A DNA stretch of 64,000 nt from Omphalotus guepiniiformis (taxonomy: Eukaryota > Basidiomycota > Agaricomycetes > Agaricales > Omphalotaceae): contig JAQOOI010000073.1 in assembly GCA_028554645.1 (NCBI GenBank), forward strand, positions 558,001-622,000, read 5' to 3'. A model generated the notes under the pieces. That model was not told the origin of the DNA and did no database searches. It was given only the letters and a program-made list of their open reading frames with translations. A program made the translations under genes and the position numbers. Every line of letters starts with the position of its first letter. Positions within the stretch are counted from its first letter, which is position 1. This document shows positions 33,001 to 43,010 of this stretch, piece after piece.

Positions 33001-35849
33001 CTCGTTTTACATAGGGCGCCGGGCGATTGCAATCAGCACACAAAAAGTGAGTTGTTTCATACTTGGTGATAAAAGATCGTTCGTTTTCGTTTTCTGACCG
33101 TAAGCTCCTCGCTTCTGGGATCCGTATGCCATGCGCAAACCTGGTCTAATAAAAACCGATCAGCGCCTCTATGCGATTGGTCCATCGAATACCTCTCCCG
33201 AGTCCGACTCCCTCAGCCCTGCCCAGCGGAAATTGAAAAATGGTTCACAAATTCACATGTGTACTGCGGCGTGCGGCGCGTTCTGAGGAGGGGCCCCTGA
33301 GGACCCTTGCTTTCATTACAGCTCTTCCTGATTCTCTGGTTTCGAGGCTGGCTGTCAACCTATATACATCGCTGGCACCTCCTCCGATCGTGATTCGTTC
33401 GGAACTTCGCAAAGGAGATTCGGTACGTCTTATACATACATACCAATGACAACTGTGTGTCAAAGAGCCGGGGACATGGCCAACTTCCTCCGTACCCGAG
33501 TATGTACACTTTTAGCAGAGTTTCGCTATAGGTCCCAGTGGGCAGCGTATTTCCGATCCGGCGCCCTCGACGCTCTAACCCCAGACTTTACCCCATACTT
33601 ACCCCACGTCCCCACTCCTCCACCGCATACATACAAAGATACATACTGCCATTAAGACAGACTTAACCGTTTTACGCCGTTAGGCGTGTTAGGACCTGTT
33701 ATGGGTTCTCTCACCCCACTAAAGCTTGTTACCCCACATTCCGTCATTTTTATATGGAAAACATTGATGTAGACATACACATGTAGATATGTTACACGCT
33801 CGGGCGCCCTTCAAAGGTCTTTTCCCCCGATTTCTCTTTGCTTTTGTGGTTTTACGGAACTTGGAAACACTTAGCGCGCCAACGTCGTTTAAACATTATT
33901 TCCGGGAGAACCTCAGAAGGTACATAGGAGAGTAAGTATGTAAAAGGTCCGGCTGGAAGCAGTTGGGAAATTAATGAACTCTCGAGCTCGCCTATGTAGT
34001 ATGAATGTCATGAAGAGCTTAGAGTACCACTGTATTGTTACATAACACTCCGAAGTGAACGCGAATCCCGCCCTCTTCCCGTCCTTTGGAGTCAGCTGAA
34101 GGGAGGTGGAGACGTTCGCGCCCTAGGAGGAAGACGAACCGTGAAGGGTGCTCGAAGAGGCAAGCCACGGTAAAACAGTATCAGTCACTACAAGTTCAGA
34201 ACCATCCCATCAATTACGATGATGAAAAGCTCGATTCGAGAAATAACAAGGACCCGGGAGACCCTAGTCTCCATCTTTCCTGTGCCTTTATCGTAAGTAT
34301 TGTGGGCCCGGGAATATGTATGGACACAAGTGCATACAGTACTTACAGCCTCTTTCGGATAATTGAGTTTCTGATGCAGAACTTCTCAAGACTCATCGGG
34401 GGAATCGGAATCGGAGCTTGGCACTTGTGCTCTACAGCTTCAGTGCCACCAATGCGGCATGATGATTGAATATTGATTGTTATACTTTCAGTGCACATTA
34501 GGCTTACACGCTGCCGGTCCCGGTCATTATTGCATGCCTCTTTATTCCCGATTGTGCTTGAAGTTTGAGAACTGAATACGAGTACATATAGTATCGGTAC
34601 GTAGACGTAGCCTTTACACATATACATAATCTATTCAATGTACATACCTATGTATGTACTTACCAAGACTAAGAAATTCGAAGAGGGGTGGTCGGAAGAG
34701 AACCCGATTCGACTCGGAACTTGCAACCTTCGTAAGTATACAGGCCAGAACCGCTACTTATTACTTACTACTGGCGACTGGGCCCGCTTAAACTTGACTC
34801 CGATTCTTTTGTTGTCGTTCGTGAATTCAATAGTTCATTTCGTGTAAGTAAGAACAAACATTTGTTCGATGTTCATTTGTATTTATATTATGTGTATTAC
34901 GCCCCGGTGTAAGGACCAAGGGGTGAGTGTTACATAACTTCTATTTACTCTGGGTTCAATGGGTTTGTATACATACATACATAGTCGGACCGGAGAGGGG
35001 AGATACTAGGTACAATAGTGGACGAAATAGTGGAGCCTGAGGGTGGATCAATGTACGAAGGGTAGGTGGGTGGATTTCATGTAAGTATAGTTTGTGTGGA
35101 CTGGAACTCTGTGTTTCGTTAGTATTTTCTTGTTCACATCCAGAAATCAGAGCTGTACGTACGCTAATACTTCCAGAATCTACGGATCCTACATAACATC
35201 CACTGAGAGGCAGGACTCTAGATCCGTCATCGATGCTCTGCTTTGCCTCAATGGTATCAGCCAATGTTCCTCCCGGTGGAAGATGCCAATCAGACTCGGA
35301 CTAAGAATATCATATCTAACGTCACTGTAGTACTAGTACCGTTATCCATCGTTATCTTCCCCAGGTGGCTCCTTACATTATACATTATACATACCGAGGT
35401 ACATAGCATCATGGAGCAAGCAGTTCTAAAAATTCCTCGAGAACGAGAAGTGTTTCCGAAAACACTGACAGATGGAGCGGCGAAGATAATCACCGTGATT
35501 CAATTGGAATTCAACTTCTAGTGTCAAGTTGTACTAATAATATAACAATAACGGACTGTATGATATCATTCTTGATATGTATCGACATTTTGCTTTGTTT
35601 CATCTGTGGCACCATGGTTTAGGGAAGATCAAATCGTATCACAACATCATACATAGGGGTAAGTAACTGATTCTATACGTACGCGGCAACTGGTACAGTT
35701 TACATATGAACATCCTAGTTGCGCCGCTCCTCGTGACTCCTTGGCAAGATGGTAAGTAAGTATAGAATTTACGACACTAGAAGGAACTGAACAGATGGTG
35801 CGTTAACGTTACATACATCATGTACATAGGACTCGGATGCACATTAGAC
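30093..35849. other. Long gene-poor region
   Basis: 5.7 kb without a gene I can support. Many short frames exist on both strands but none shows a domain, plausible exon chain or paralogue in the window. From about 31.4 kb onward the sequence is full of short TACATAC, TACTTAC and GTAAGTA words (for example 34636-34670 and 34968-34983). The left edge includes the F-box promoter. It may hold decayed repeats or lineage-specific non-coding transcripts. Confidence 0.4.
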
Positions 35850-36100
35850 CTTATTAGCCACACGTAGCCAACTACTTTGCTTTGATAGAAAAACGCCAAG
35901 CCTTGCTACAAACGAGAAATCTCCCCAGAGGCTCCAGCTGCTCCAGCCGGTTTACTAAGCAATTATAAGGTTGACTGCCCGTTAAGCTTCTATTTGTGGT
36001 ATGTCCCGGAAGCCTTGGGAGCCTGTTGGAGCAAGAAAGTTTTTCTAGCGATACGAAATCTTTTCTACACAAACCCACTTGGCTACGTGTGGCTAATAAG
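35850..36100. mobile_element. Fold-back MITE with 22-bp perfect terminal inverted repeats
   Basis: 251 bp bounded by perfect 22-bp inverted repeats (left starts CTTATTAGCCACACGTAGCC, right ends GGCTACGTGTGGCTAATAAG). The interior is partly palindromic as well (GATAGAAAAACGCC against rc GCTAGAAAAACTTTC; GGCTCCAGCTGCTCC against GGAGCCTGTTGGAGC). There is no coding capacity, so it is non-autonomous. The target duplication is not clear: TTA/TAA at the repeat ends would fit a TTA-type target (PIF/Harbinger-like), but this is a guess. Confidence 0.75.
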
Positions 36101-36898
36101 CTCTATTGCAGAACTGTCACTGGTGTCAGACCGTAAAACTTAATTACTTACTGTACTTTGTTGTAAAAAAAAATGGGGAGTTAATGCCGTACCAGATCTC
36201 TGTGTTAGGTGATTTCCAATCGACTCGACTCGACTTGATATTCTCAGCCCTTCAAAGCGTTCAGCTGTACTACATACATACTTACAGCTCTCCACAGCTT
36301 CTGACTTCTGACTTGGTAAGTCAAACTTACAAAGATACATACATATCGAGGGCACCCTAGGGCACCCAGGCTTCCCTTCAACGGAATCGCGGTTCCGAAA
36401 AGTCCGTCTCATTACTTCGAATCACTTCGAATCAAGTTCCACATCATATCATATCGTAGACTCGGAGTACGTACGTACGTACACGGCGAAACCAAGACTC
36501 GAAAGTCGTTATCTTCGGCACTCCGAGTCCTTGTCCTTGTGGGTTCTGGTTCTGCCTGTCGTTCGATTCTCTGGTTCTGGTTACTTACAGGTATCATTAA
36601 TAATGGACTTGAGGGGTTTGACACGAGAAGCCGAACTACGAACTAGGAACGAGGGCCAGTGGTGAACAGATGGTGTGGCGCAGAAATTCAGATGGGGGTC
36701 TGAGGACGGTTGGTTACTTATAGACTATAGACCTCAGGCTCGAAACTATGACTCGTTCGTCCGCCGACGAGGAAGAATACTTGATGATTTGGGGGGATCG
36801 CGTTATCAATCGACTCGAATTGAGCAACATGTTCAGCTTAACATGCACTTACGAAACCTCGACATATGGCCGAGCAACCAAGTCCTCATTTTATAACC
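36101..36898. other. Intergenic, microsatellite-rich
   Basis: No gene seen. Contains ACGTACGTACGTAC (36467-36483), CATACATAC words and a repeated AGGGCACCC (36349-36366). Confidence 0.4.
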
Positions 36899-36994
36899 TC
36901 CAATGTGGTGTAGTGGCTAACATTGCTGTCTTTCATGTCCCATCAGTAACCTGCATGAGCACAGCAGCCCGGGGTTCGATTCCCCGCATTGGAA
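36899..36994 (+). tRNA. tRNA-Glu (UUC) with 24-nt intron
   Basis: Full cloverleaf. Acceptor TCCAATG pairs with CATTGGA (7 bp), D-stem GTGT/ACAT, anticodon stem GCTGT/ACAGC, T-arm CGGGG-TTCGATT-CCCCG with a good B box, discriminator A. The loop CTTTCA..C carries anticodon TTC at 34-36. A 24-nt intron (36936-36959) sits at the canonical place, one base 3' of the anticodon. The mature length is 72 nt before CCA. Confidence 0.92.
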
Positions 36995-37110
36995 TATTGC
37001 ATTTATCTCGGAACTAGTTTTCAATCTTTCTCATCCTTTGCGAATGGCGTTAGCCTCATTTTGTTCTTACTCAATTCACTTACCCCTCCTACGTATGTAT
37101 ATAGTATCAG
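36995..37110. other. Flank between tRNA-Glu and the duplicated block
   Basis: Short spacer without a gene; TTTTGTTCTTA-type T-rich sequence downstream of the tRNA could serve as the Pol III terminator. Confidence 0.35.
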
Positions 37111-38575
37111 CTTTAGACAGCGAAAGGTATCAAAACGACTTGAATTGACTATATACATCCAGCGAAGCAACCGTTCAAGTGAGGGTAACGTGCTACTAAT
37201 ACAATTGAATTCATTTCGAGTTTTTAAGGTTAAGTTTCGTAGGTAGGTAGGTATATGAACAGGTGTGAAAGTATATATGTACAGTGTAGAGGAGTCCCGA
37301 GTCCCGAGTCACCGTCGGTACGATACGATTCGGGTTGTTTGAGTTTTGGTTGGGTCCGAGTATTCATTGTCTTTGAGACCTGTTTTGTATTCGGCGTTGA
37401 CGTGGGATTGGTAGGGTTGGGTATTCAGGAACTGCGAGTGTGTGTTTTCTGAGCAGTGAGGAGGGTCGTGGGGTGAGGGAAGAAGGAGGAGGAAAGAAAG
37501 AAGCGTTTGGGAGGAACTAGGAAGGAGGAAGGAGAAAAAGGGAGTATGAAGAGAAGGGAAAGAGAGAAAAGGATAAGAAGGGATGAGATGAGATGAGATG
37601 TGATGATATGCATAGAAGTTAAGCGTCAGCGTTAAGCGACGCGACATGTTATGTTCTGGTGTTTGGCGTTGGACGGCATGAGCACTAGCATGAGCATGAG
37701 CATGAGCACGAGCGCGTGCGTGGCGTAGACGTAGGCGGGGCGGGGGTATCCCGAGCCTTGTTCCCGGAGGCGGAGGCAACGAAAAGAGAAGGGAAGAACG
37801 AAGAACGAAGAAGGGAGGGAAGGCAGTCTTAGCTTGAGACGGCGAAAGGTATAAAACGACTTGAATTGACTAGACTATATACATCCAGCGAAGCAAAGTT
37901 GCAAGTTCGAGTTTTGGCAAGTTCAGGGTAGGCCTAGTAAACGTACTACTACTAATACAAATTGAATTCATTTCGAGTTTTAAAGGTTTCGTAGGTAGGT
38001 ATATGAACAGGTATGAACGTATATATGTACAGTGTAGAGGAGTCCCGAGTCCCGAGTCACGTCGGTACGATACGATTCGGGTTGTTTGAGTTTTGGGTGA
38101 GCATTCATTGTCTTTGGTCTTTGAGATCTGTTTTGTGTTCGGCGTCGGGATGGGTTGGGATGAGTAGGGGTATTCAGGAACTGCCAGTGTGTTCGCTGAG
38201 CAGTGAGGAGGAGGGTTGCGGGGTGAATCGTGTGGTACTAGTAGGAAAGAACCTGGAGGGTAAAGGAGAAATGGAGTATGAAGAGAAGAAAAGGGAAAGA
38301 GAGAAAAGGATAAGAAGGGATGAGATGATATGAGATGAGATGCATAGAAGTTAAGTGTTAAACGGTAAGCGACGCGACATGTTATGTTCTGGTGTTTGGC
38401 GTTTGGCGTTGGACGGCATGAGCATGAGCGCGTGCGTGCGTAGCGTAGACGTAGGCGGGGTGGGGCGGGGGGTATTCGAGTATTGTTCGCGGAGGCAGAG
38501 GCGGAGGCGAACGAACAACCAGAAGAAGGGAAGAACGAACGAACAGAAGAACGAAGAACGAAGAAGGGAGGGAGG
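37111..38575. repeat. Tandem duplication, two copies of about 0.7 kb
   Basis: Copy 1 about 37111-37823, copy 2 about 37832-38575, collinear with small indels. Shared landmarks in order: CGAAAGGTAT-AAAACGACTTG, CATCCAGCGAAGCAA, GTAGGTAGGTATATGAACAGG, the CCCGAGT run, GGTATTCAGGAACTGC, GATGAGATGA, CGACATGTTATGTTCTGG, and an AGGGAAGAACGAA end. Frames across it are shadows of low-complexity sequence. It lies just 3' of the bHLH gene at 38.7-40.9 kb, so it may be its duplicated 3' untranslated or flanking region. Confidence 0.85.
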
Positions 38576-38715
38576 GGTGATAAATAAGAAATAAATATCA
38601 GGAATCGGACTCGGAACGCGAGCAAGGGAGCAAGGACGCAAGGCAGCAAGCAAGGAATTCGAAGAAAGAAACAAAGAAGAAAAACCGCCTCGTCCCTTCC
38701 ACATTCCCCGCCGCA

Positions 38716-40902
38716 TCAATAAACCATCCCACCCTCTTCATCATCCCCACCTTCATCTTCTTCATCCTCATCAACATCAACGTCCATACCCTCCCCACCC
38801 CCCGCACCGTGACGCCCAGCTTTACCAGCAGCGGAGGTGGTATTAAACCCCCTCCTAACACTCCCACTCCTTCCTCTTATCCTCGTCTGCACTTCCTTCT
38901 TCAACTTCGTATCCTGGGTGTCGTCACGATTATCATTCTCCTCCGAGTCGTCGAGCCCACCATCGAGGTCAACGTCGTCGTTATCGTCACCATCGTCACC
39001 ATCGTTATCAGCAGAAAGCGGAGGCGAAATCGGTTCGACGATCAAGTTCAAGTTCAAGTTATCCCGAGCCCTCTCCTTCTCCTCTTCCTTCTCCTCTTCT
39101 TCTTCCTCCTCGTCATACTCAGGTAACCTATCAAGCTTCCCACTCCTCCTGCTCCTCCTCTCACCCTCCCCATCCCCAACACCCCCTGCACCCGCACCCC
39201 CTGCACCCCCCGGAGCAGCACCTCCTGCGGCGCCTACGGAGCTGCCTACGCCCCCACACCTCAACCTCCCAACCTCCCTCTCCAACTCCCTATTCCTCTC
39301 ACCCTGCACAGCAACAACCTGTTGTAGGTACCTTATATACTCGACACTTTTTCGGAGTATCATTCCTTTGTTTGCTTTTAGTGGGGCTCCTGCGCCAGCT
39401 CCAGCGCCAGACCCAGACGTGGCCGCAGCAGCCGCAGACGCAGTAATAGAGGAGGGAGAAGTGGTGGTGGTGGGAGTTAGGGTGGGAGAGGCAGCGGAGG
39501 GAGGGGAGGCGGGGGTGAGGGAGGGAGAGGAAGCAGAATCCTCTTCCTGTTTCGTCACAGGCCCACACGGAGTATTCAGAGTCGGAGTCGGAGTTTCCCA
39601 AAGTCCAACTCCGAGTCCTAAACCCAAACCCAGCATACCGAGTACATCCGATTCTTCGTTCCCTTCTCCTGCGGCGGAAGCGGAGCAAGTGGAAAGGGTA
39701 GTAGAAGTAGAGTTGGCGTCGGCGGCGGAGGAAGAACTAGAGGAACTAGAGCAGTTCAAAACCCCAAGCAAAACCTCCGGAATCAACCCCGCAAGTTCCG
39801 CAATCCTATCATTAATATTATCCCTCCGTCTTCTCTCGACCGCGTTATGGGATTCTCTTCTTTTTCGTTTTTTTTCGGTCGCTAGGAGGGTTTGTTTTTC
39901 TACTGGGCCTAACGTCGAGTTCGCGTTGGCGTTTGACGTCGACGTCGAGGTTGCGGTGGTGCGGCGTCTGGAGGTGGTGGGAGGGGTAGGAGGGGTATTG
40001 GTATTAAAGTCACCCCCGTGATCTGAAGCGGATACGGATAAGCCGGATAGACAGCCGCCGGCAGTGGTATCGAATAAATGATGACTCTCGCTGGCGCTGG
40101 CGCTGAGGTCGAATGGGGACGTAGACGTGAATGGGGTGTAATTGGAGCCTGTGGTACCCGGATGATGAAATGAATGAGAATGTAGAGATTCAGGTGTAGG
40201 TAAAGCCCCATGTGCGTGCGCATGAGTATAATCAAACCAACCCCCAGCAGAGTTTGGTATGAGGATAGGATGTGGTTGCTGTTGATTTTGCGTATGAAGT
40301 GACATTTGCGAAGACGCCGAAGACCTAGTAGTAGATCTCGTATTCCTCGTCGGTCCAATCCCACCCGAACTTTGAAGGCCGCTCCTCGAATGACAACTTG
40401 ATCCTGATCCTGAACCAGACCTAGATCGTGTCCTACTCGTTCGTTCTTCACTTCTTCTCCTACCAACAACATGAAAATCAAACCCATCCGACATCAACGG
40501 GGATGGCGTTCTCCCAGCGGCAGCGGGGTGTCGTAGACTAGTAGCCTGAGCAGTGGATGGCTCGGTGGGATTCTCGTACCGCATACTCGAGTTTAACGCT
40601 GGTAATGTCGAGTTGAATAGGTACGACGATGTAGATGAGATACTGCTATTATGATGGTGGTGGTGGTGTGTTGCTGCTGCTGCTGGTGCGGACATGTCAA
40701 AGATATTGTGTGTACGATTCGCATAGGGTTCGTTGGGGTTATGGGAGTGGGGATGGTGTTGGTGTTGGTGACGTTCGCTCGCGCTCATCAACGAAGCGAG
40801 TTCATCTGAAAAATCCATAGATGTAACAGGCGAGTTCATACTTGGATGACTCGTAAACGCAGCTAACGCATCGAACCCTTCTTGTCGTATCTGCGCTTGC
40901 AT
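38716..40902 (-). CDS. bHLH transcription factor, paralogue 1
   Basis: 728 residues in a single exon. Predicted nuclear E-box-binding dimer. The N-terminal part has blocks shared with paralogue 2: MDFSDELASLMS, RTHNIFDM and FNSTLPALNSSMRYE. Near residue 345 the basic region RRESHNAVERRRRDNIN (His-Glu-Arg E-box readers) leads to helix 1 (IAELAGLIPEVLL). Helix 2 (KANKGMILRKSVEYIRYLQQ) starts only around residue 510, so the loop is about 140 residues, filled with Ser, Thr-Pro and Gly-Ala repeats. A short Leu heptad follows (GERNRELEREVGRL). The C terminus is acidic (Asp/Glu runs), possibly activating. The long antisense frame over this gene is a composition artefact. The basic region resembles fungal Esc1/GlcD-gamma-like HLH proteins; orthology is not proven. 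Confidence 0.88.
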   Translation of the reverse strand: MQAQIRQEGFDALAAFTSHPSMNSPVTSMDFSDELASLMSASERHQHQHHPHSHNPNEPYANRTHNIFDMSAPAAAATHHHHHHNSSISSTSSYLFNSTLPALNSSMRYENPTEPSTAQATSLRHPAAAGRTPSPLMSDGFDFHVVGRRRSEERTSRTRSRSGSGSGSSCHSRSGLQSSGGIGPTRNTRSTTRSSASSQMSLHTQNQQQPHPILIPNSAGGWFDYTHAHAHGALPTPESLHSHSFHHPGTTGSNYTPFTSTSPFDLSASASESHHLFDTTAGGCLSGLSVSASDHGGDFNTNTPPTPPTTSRRRTTATSTSTSNANANSTLGPVEKQTLLATEKKRKRRESHNAVERRRRDNINDRIAELAGLIPEVLLGVLNCSSSSSSSSAADANSTSTTLSTCSASAAGEGNEESDVLGMLGLGLGLGVGLWETPTPTLNTPCGPVTKQEEDSASSPSLTPASPPSAASPTLTPTTTTSPSSITASAAAAATSGSGAGAGAGAPLKANKGMILRKSVEYIRYLQQVVAVQGERNRELEREVGRLRCGGVGSSVGAAGGAAPGGAGGAGAGGVGDGEGERRSRRSGKLDRLPEYDEEEEEEEKEEEKERARDNLNLNLIVEPISPPLSADNDGDDGDDNDDVDLDGGLDDSEENDNRDDTQDTKLKKEVQTRIRGRSGSVRRGFNTTSAAGKAGRHGAGGGEGMDVDVDEDEEDEGGDDEEGGMVY

Positions 40903-41565
40903 TGCTACAACCTTCTTTAGTCGGCATATCGTCGAATAGCACGGACACTCACCGACGTACTCAAATTTCGTTGGTTGGTACTTGATATTTTGGGGGATCT
41001 AAATCTAAAAAGTCATTCACCTCTTTACATACCCCACATGATATATCAAATAACACGCATCCCTGAATAAATGAATCCAGATCTCCTAAAAATCCCCAAT
41101 TCGTAACTCGTTAACATCCCCCTTCGGATTCAAGTTCGGATCTTCCTTCCCTTCCTTCTTCCCTTCCAGTATGTATTATGTAAACTTACTTCAGTCTTTG
41201 TACGTATCCCCGGTCCGTACCCGCATCTGAGTGTATTGTATTGAATTCTTCCCCACACCTGTCCTGTCCTGTCAAAATCCAGAATCCTGAAACTGAACCC
41301 GAAAACAACTACGTTCACGACCCATAATACACCTCCAAAACACACAATCTGACCTGGGGAAACCCTCCCCAGCCCTTACCTCGCCTCGCCAGCCCTGGGA
41401 ACAAGCAAAAAGGTGAAAGAAAAAGTGAAAATGGGGAACCAACCCCGCGTTCGCGTTCGCGACGTTCGCTGGCACACAACCACAACCACTTTAGATCGAG
41501 ATTGATTTCATTTCATTTGATCGATCGGTTGTTGCGGTAAGTAAGCCGGTCGCCGGAGGAAAAAT

Positions 41566-41596
<31 letters not shown>

Positions 41597-42995
41597 AATT
41601 AGAAGGGGTGGCTGGGGACCCCGGATACTCTGAAGACTGGCGCGGGTTGGAGGGAAAGAGGTTTTACGTAAGACATTTTATGCAAAGACGCGACTCGTCC
41701 GGGGTTTCCAGCACCAGCGAGTCTGCCATGACTCGGATTTATGTGGTTTGTTTTCTGATGGAATTCATTACTTACTTGCAGAGTATATGCGATGCGTGCT
41801 TGTATGGTACTTACTCTTCGTCTTGCGTTGCTCGGGTAAGCAACGCAACTTGAATCTTCCCTAGACCTGAGGCCCGAGAACTTCTTTCTTTTTCTTTTTG
41901 ACTTGTGCGTCGCCTTACCCTTGCCTCCAACCCTCATACAACCCTTAGAGACCTTGTGCAGCGTGCTATTCTTAGCTTTGATGCGACGCGATGAAATCAC
42001 AAAACAGTCCACCTTGAAAGTTAGAATCCAGATACATAACCTCCTATCTTTATTTTTATTTTACCCCACACTCATGCTAACCCGCTGGGGCGCCCCCACC
42101 CCCGCATCATGATTCATGATGGCGGCCGCACTTGGTGCTTGAGCTTGAAACTTTACATCAAGCGAGGGTTGGTGAGGGTTGGGTTGGGTTGGTGGCGTCC
42201 GAGGTTACGCAGTGCGTACCAGATCAACCCAAATCAAACTAGGGTTTGCAGCAAATACGTCGTCGTGTCGAGCTATCCGAGTCAGTCTCGCGAATCACTA
42301 CTGTACGCTGCTGGTGAATCCGAATCCGAATCCGAAAAATAAGGAGACTTCTCCTCCTCCTCCTCCTCCTTCGCTCGTATGCTCGTATATCTATCCATCC
42401 ATCCATCCATCCATCCATCCATCCATCCATACGTTTGCGTTTGCGTAACGCGTTTGCGCTCGAGTCCCCAGCGAGACAGCACTACTAGCGATGCCGTCAA
42501 CCTGGGTGCCGTGCCGTACATGACATTTCGTATTTAGTATATTCGTTCCTACTGTAGAGAACTTGACCGCTCGGAGGTGCGGAGGTACGTACCGATATGC
42601 AAGAAGAAGTGAAGAGGTGAAACTCGCTGAAGTGAAAAGACTCTAATTAGATAAAGGGAAGGGAAAGCGCTAGCTGTATGTATGAATGGAAGATCACCGT
42701 TTCACGGTCGCGTCGGGAACTCGAATTCAAAAGTCGTACGTACCCTACGGAGAATCGACAATGCAAATTCCGAGTCTCGACCCCCAGGGTACGTACATAC
42801 CGTACACCCTTTCCATCATCCATTATCCAACATCCAGACACCCAACCCTTGCTCAATTTACCTGCACACAGTAAAACGAAATATGAAATGACCCTCTACT
42901 TATATTACAATGAATATTAAAAGACTTTCTAAGCACTAACCCCCAACCCCCCCATGCCTCACGCACCCCCCACCCCTCACGCACCCTCCACCCAC
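40903..42995. other. Intergenic region with simple repeats
   Basis: Promoter side of bHLH 1 and 3' flank of the dehydrogenase gene. Simple repeats: AAAAC-type run (41566-41597), TCC run (42351-42371), ATCC about nine times (42393-42430), AATCCG (42317-42338). No domain is visible in any frame. Confidence 0.45.
42393..42430. repeat. (ATCC)n microsatellite
   Basis: About nine uninterrupted ATCC units in intergenic sequence. Confidence 0.95.
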
Positions 42996-43010
42996 TCACG
43001 CACCCTCCCC
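42957..43010. repeat. Short tandem repeat over the dehydrogenase stop codon
   Basis: Three imperfect units of CTCACGCACCCTCCACC type. They run from the 3' flank into the last codons of the dehydrogenase (Glu-Gly-Glu-Gly-Ala end), so the C-terminal residues and stop could vary between strains. Confidence 0.65.

Noticed and set aside
38837..40021. 394-codon plus-strand frame opposite bHLH 1
   Set aside because: It lies wholly antisense to the bHLH coding sequence, is composed of Ser/Pro/Glu low complexity, and has no domain; it reflects biased codon composition of the true gene.
42393..42430. (ATCC)n array as a possible CRISPR or satellite
   Set aside because: Four-base microsatellite with no spacers; CRISPR arrays are not expected in a fungal nucleus and none was seen.
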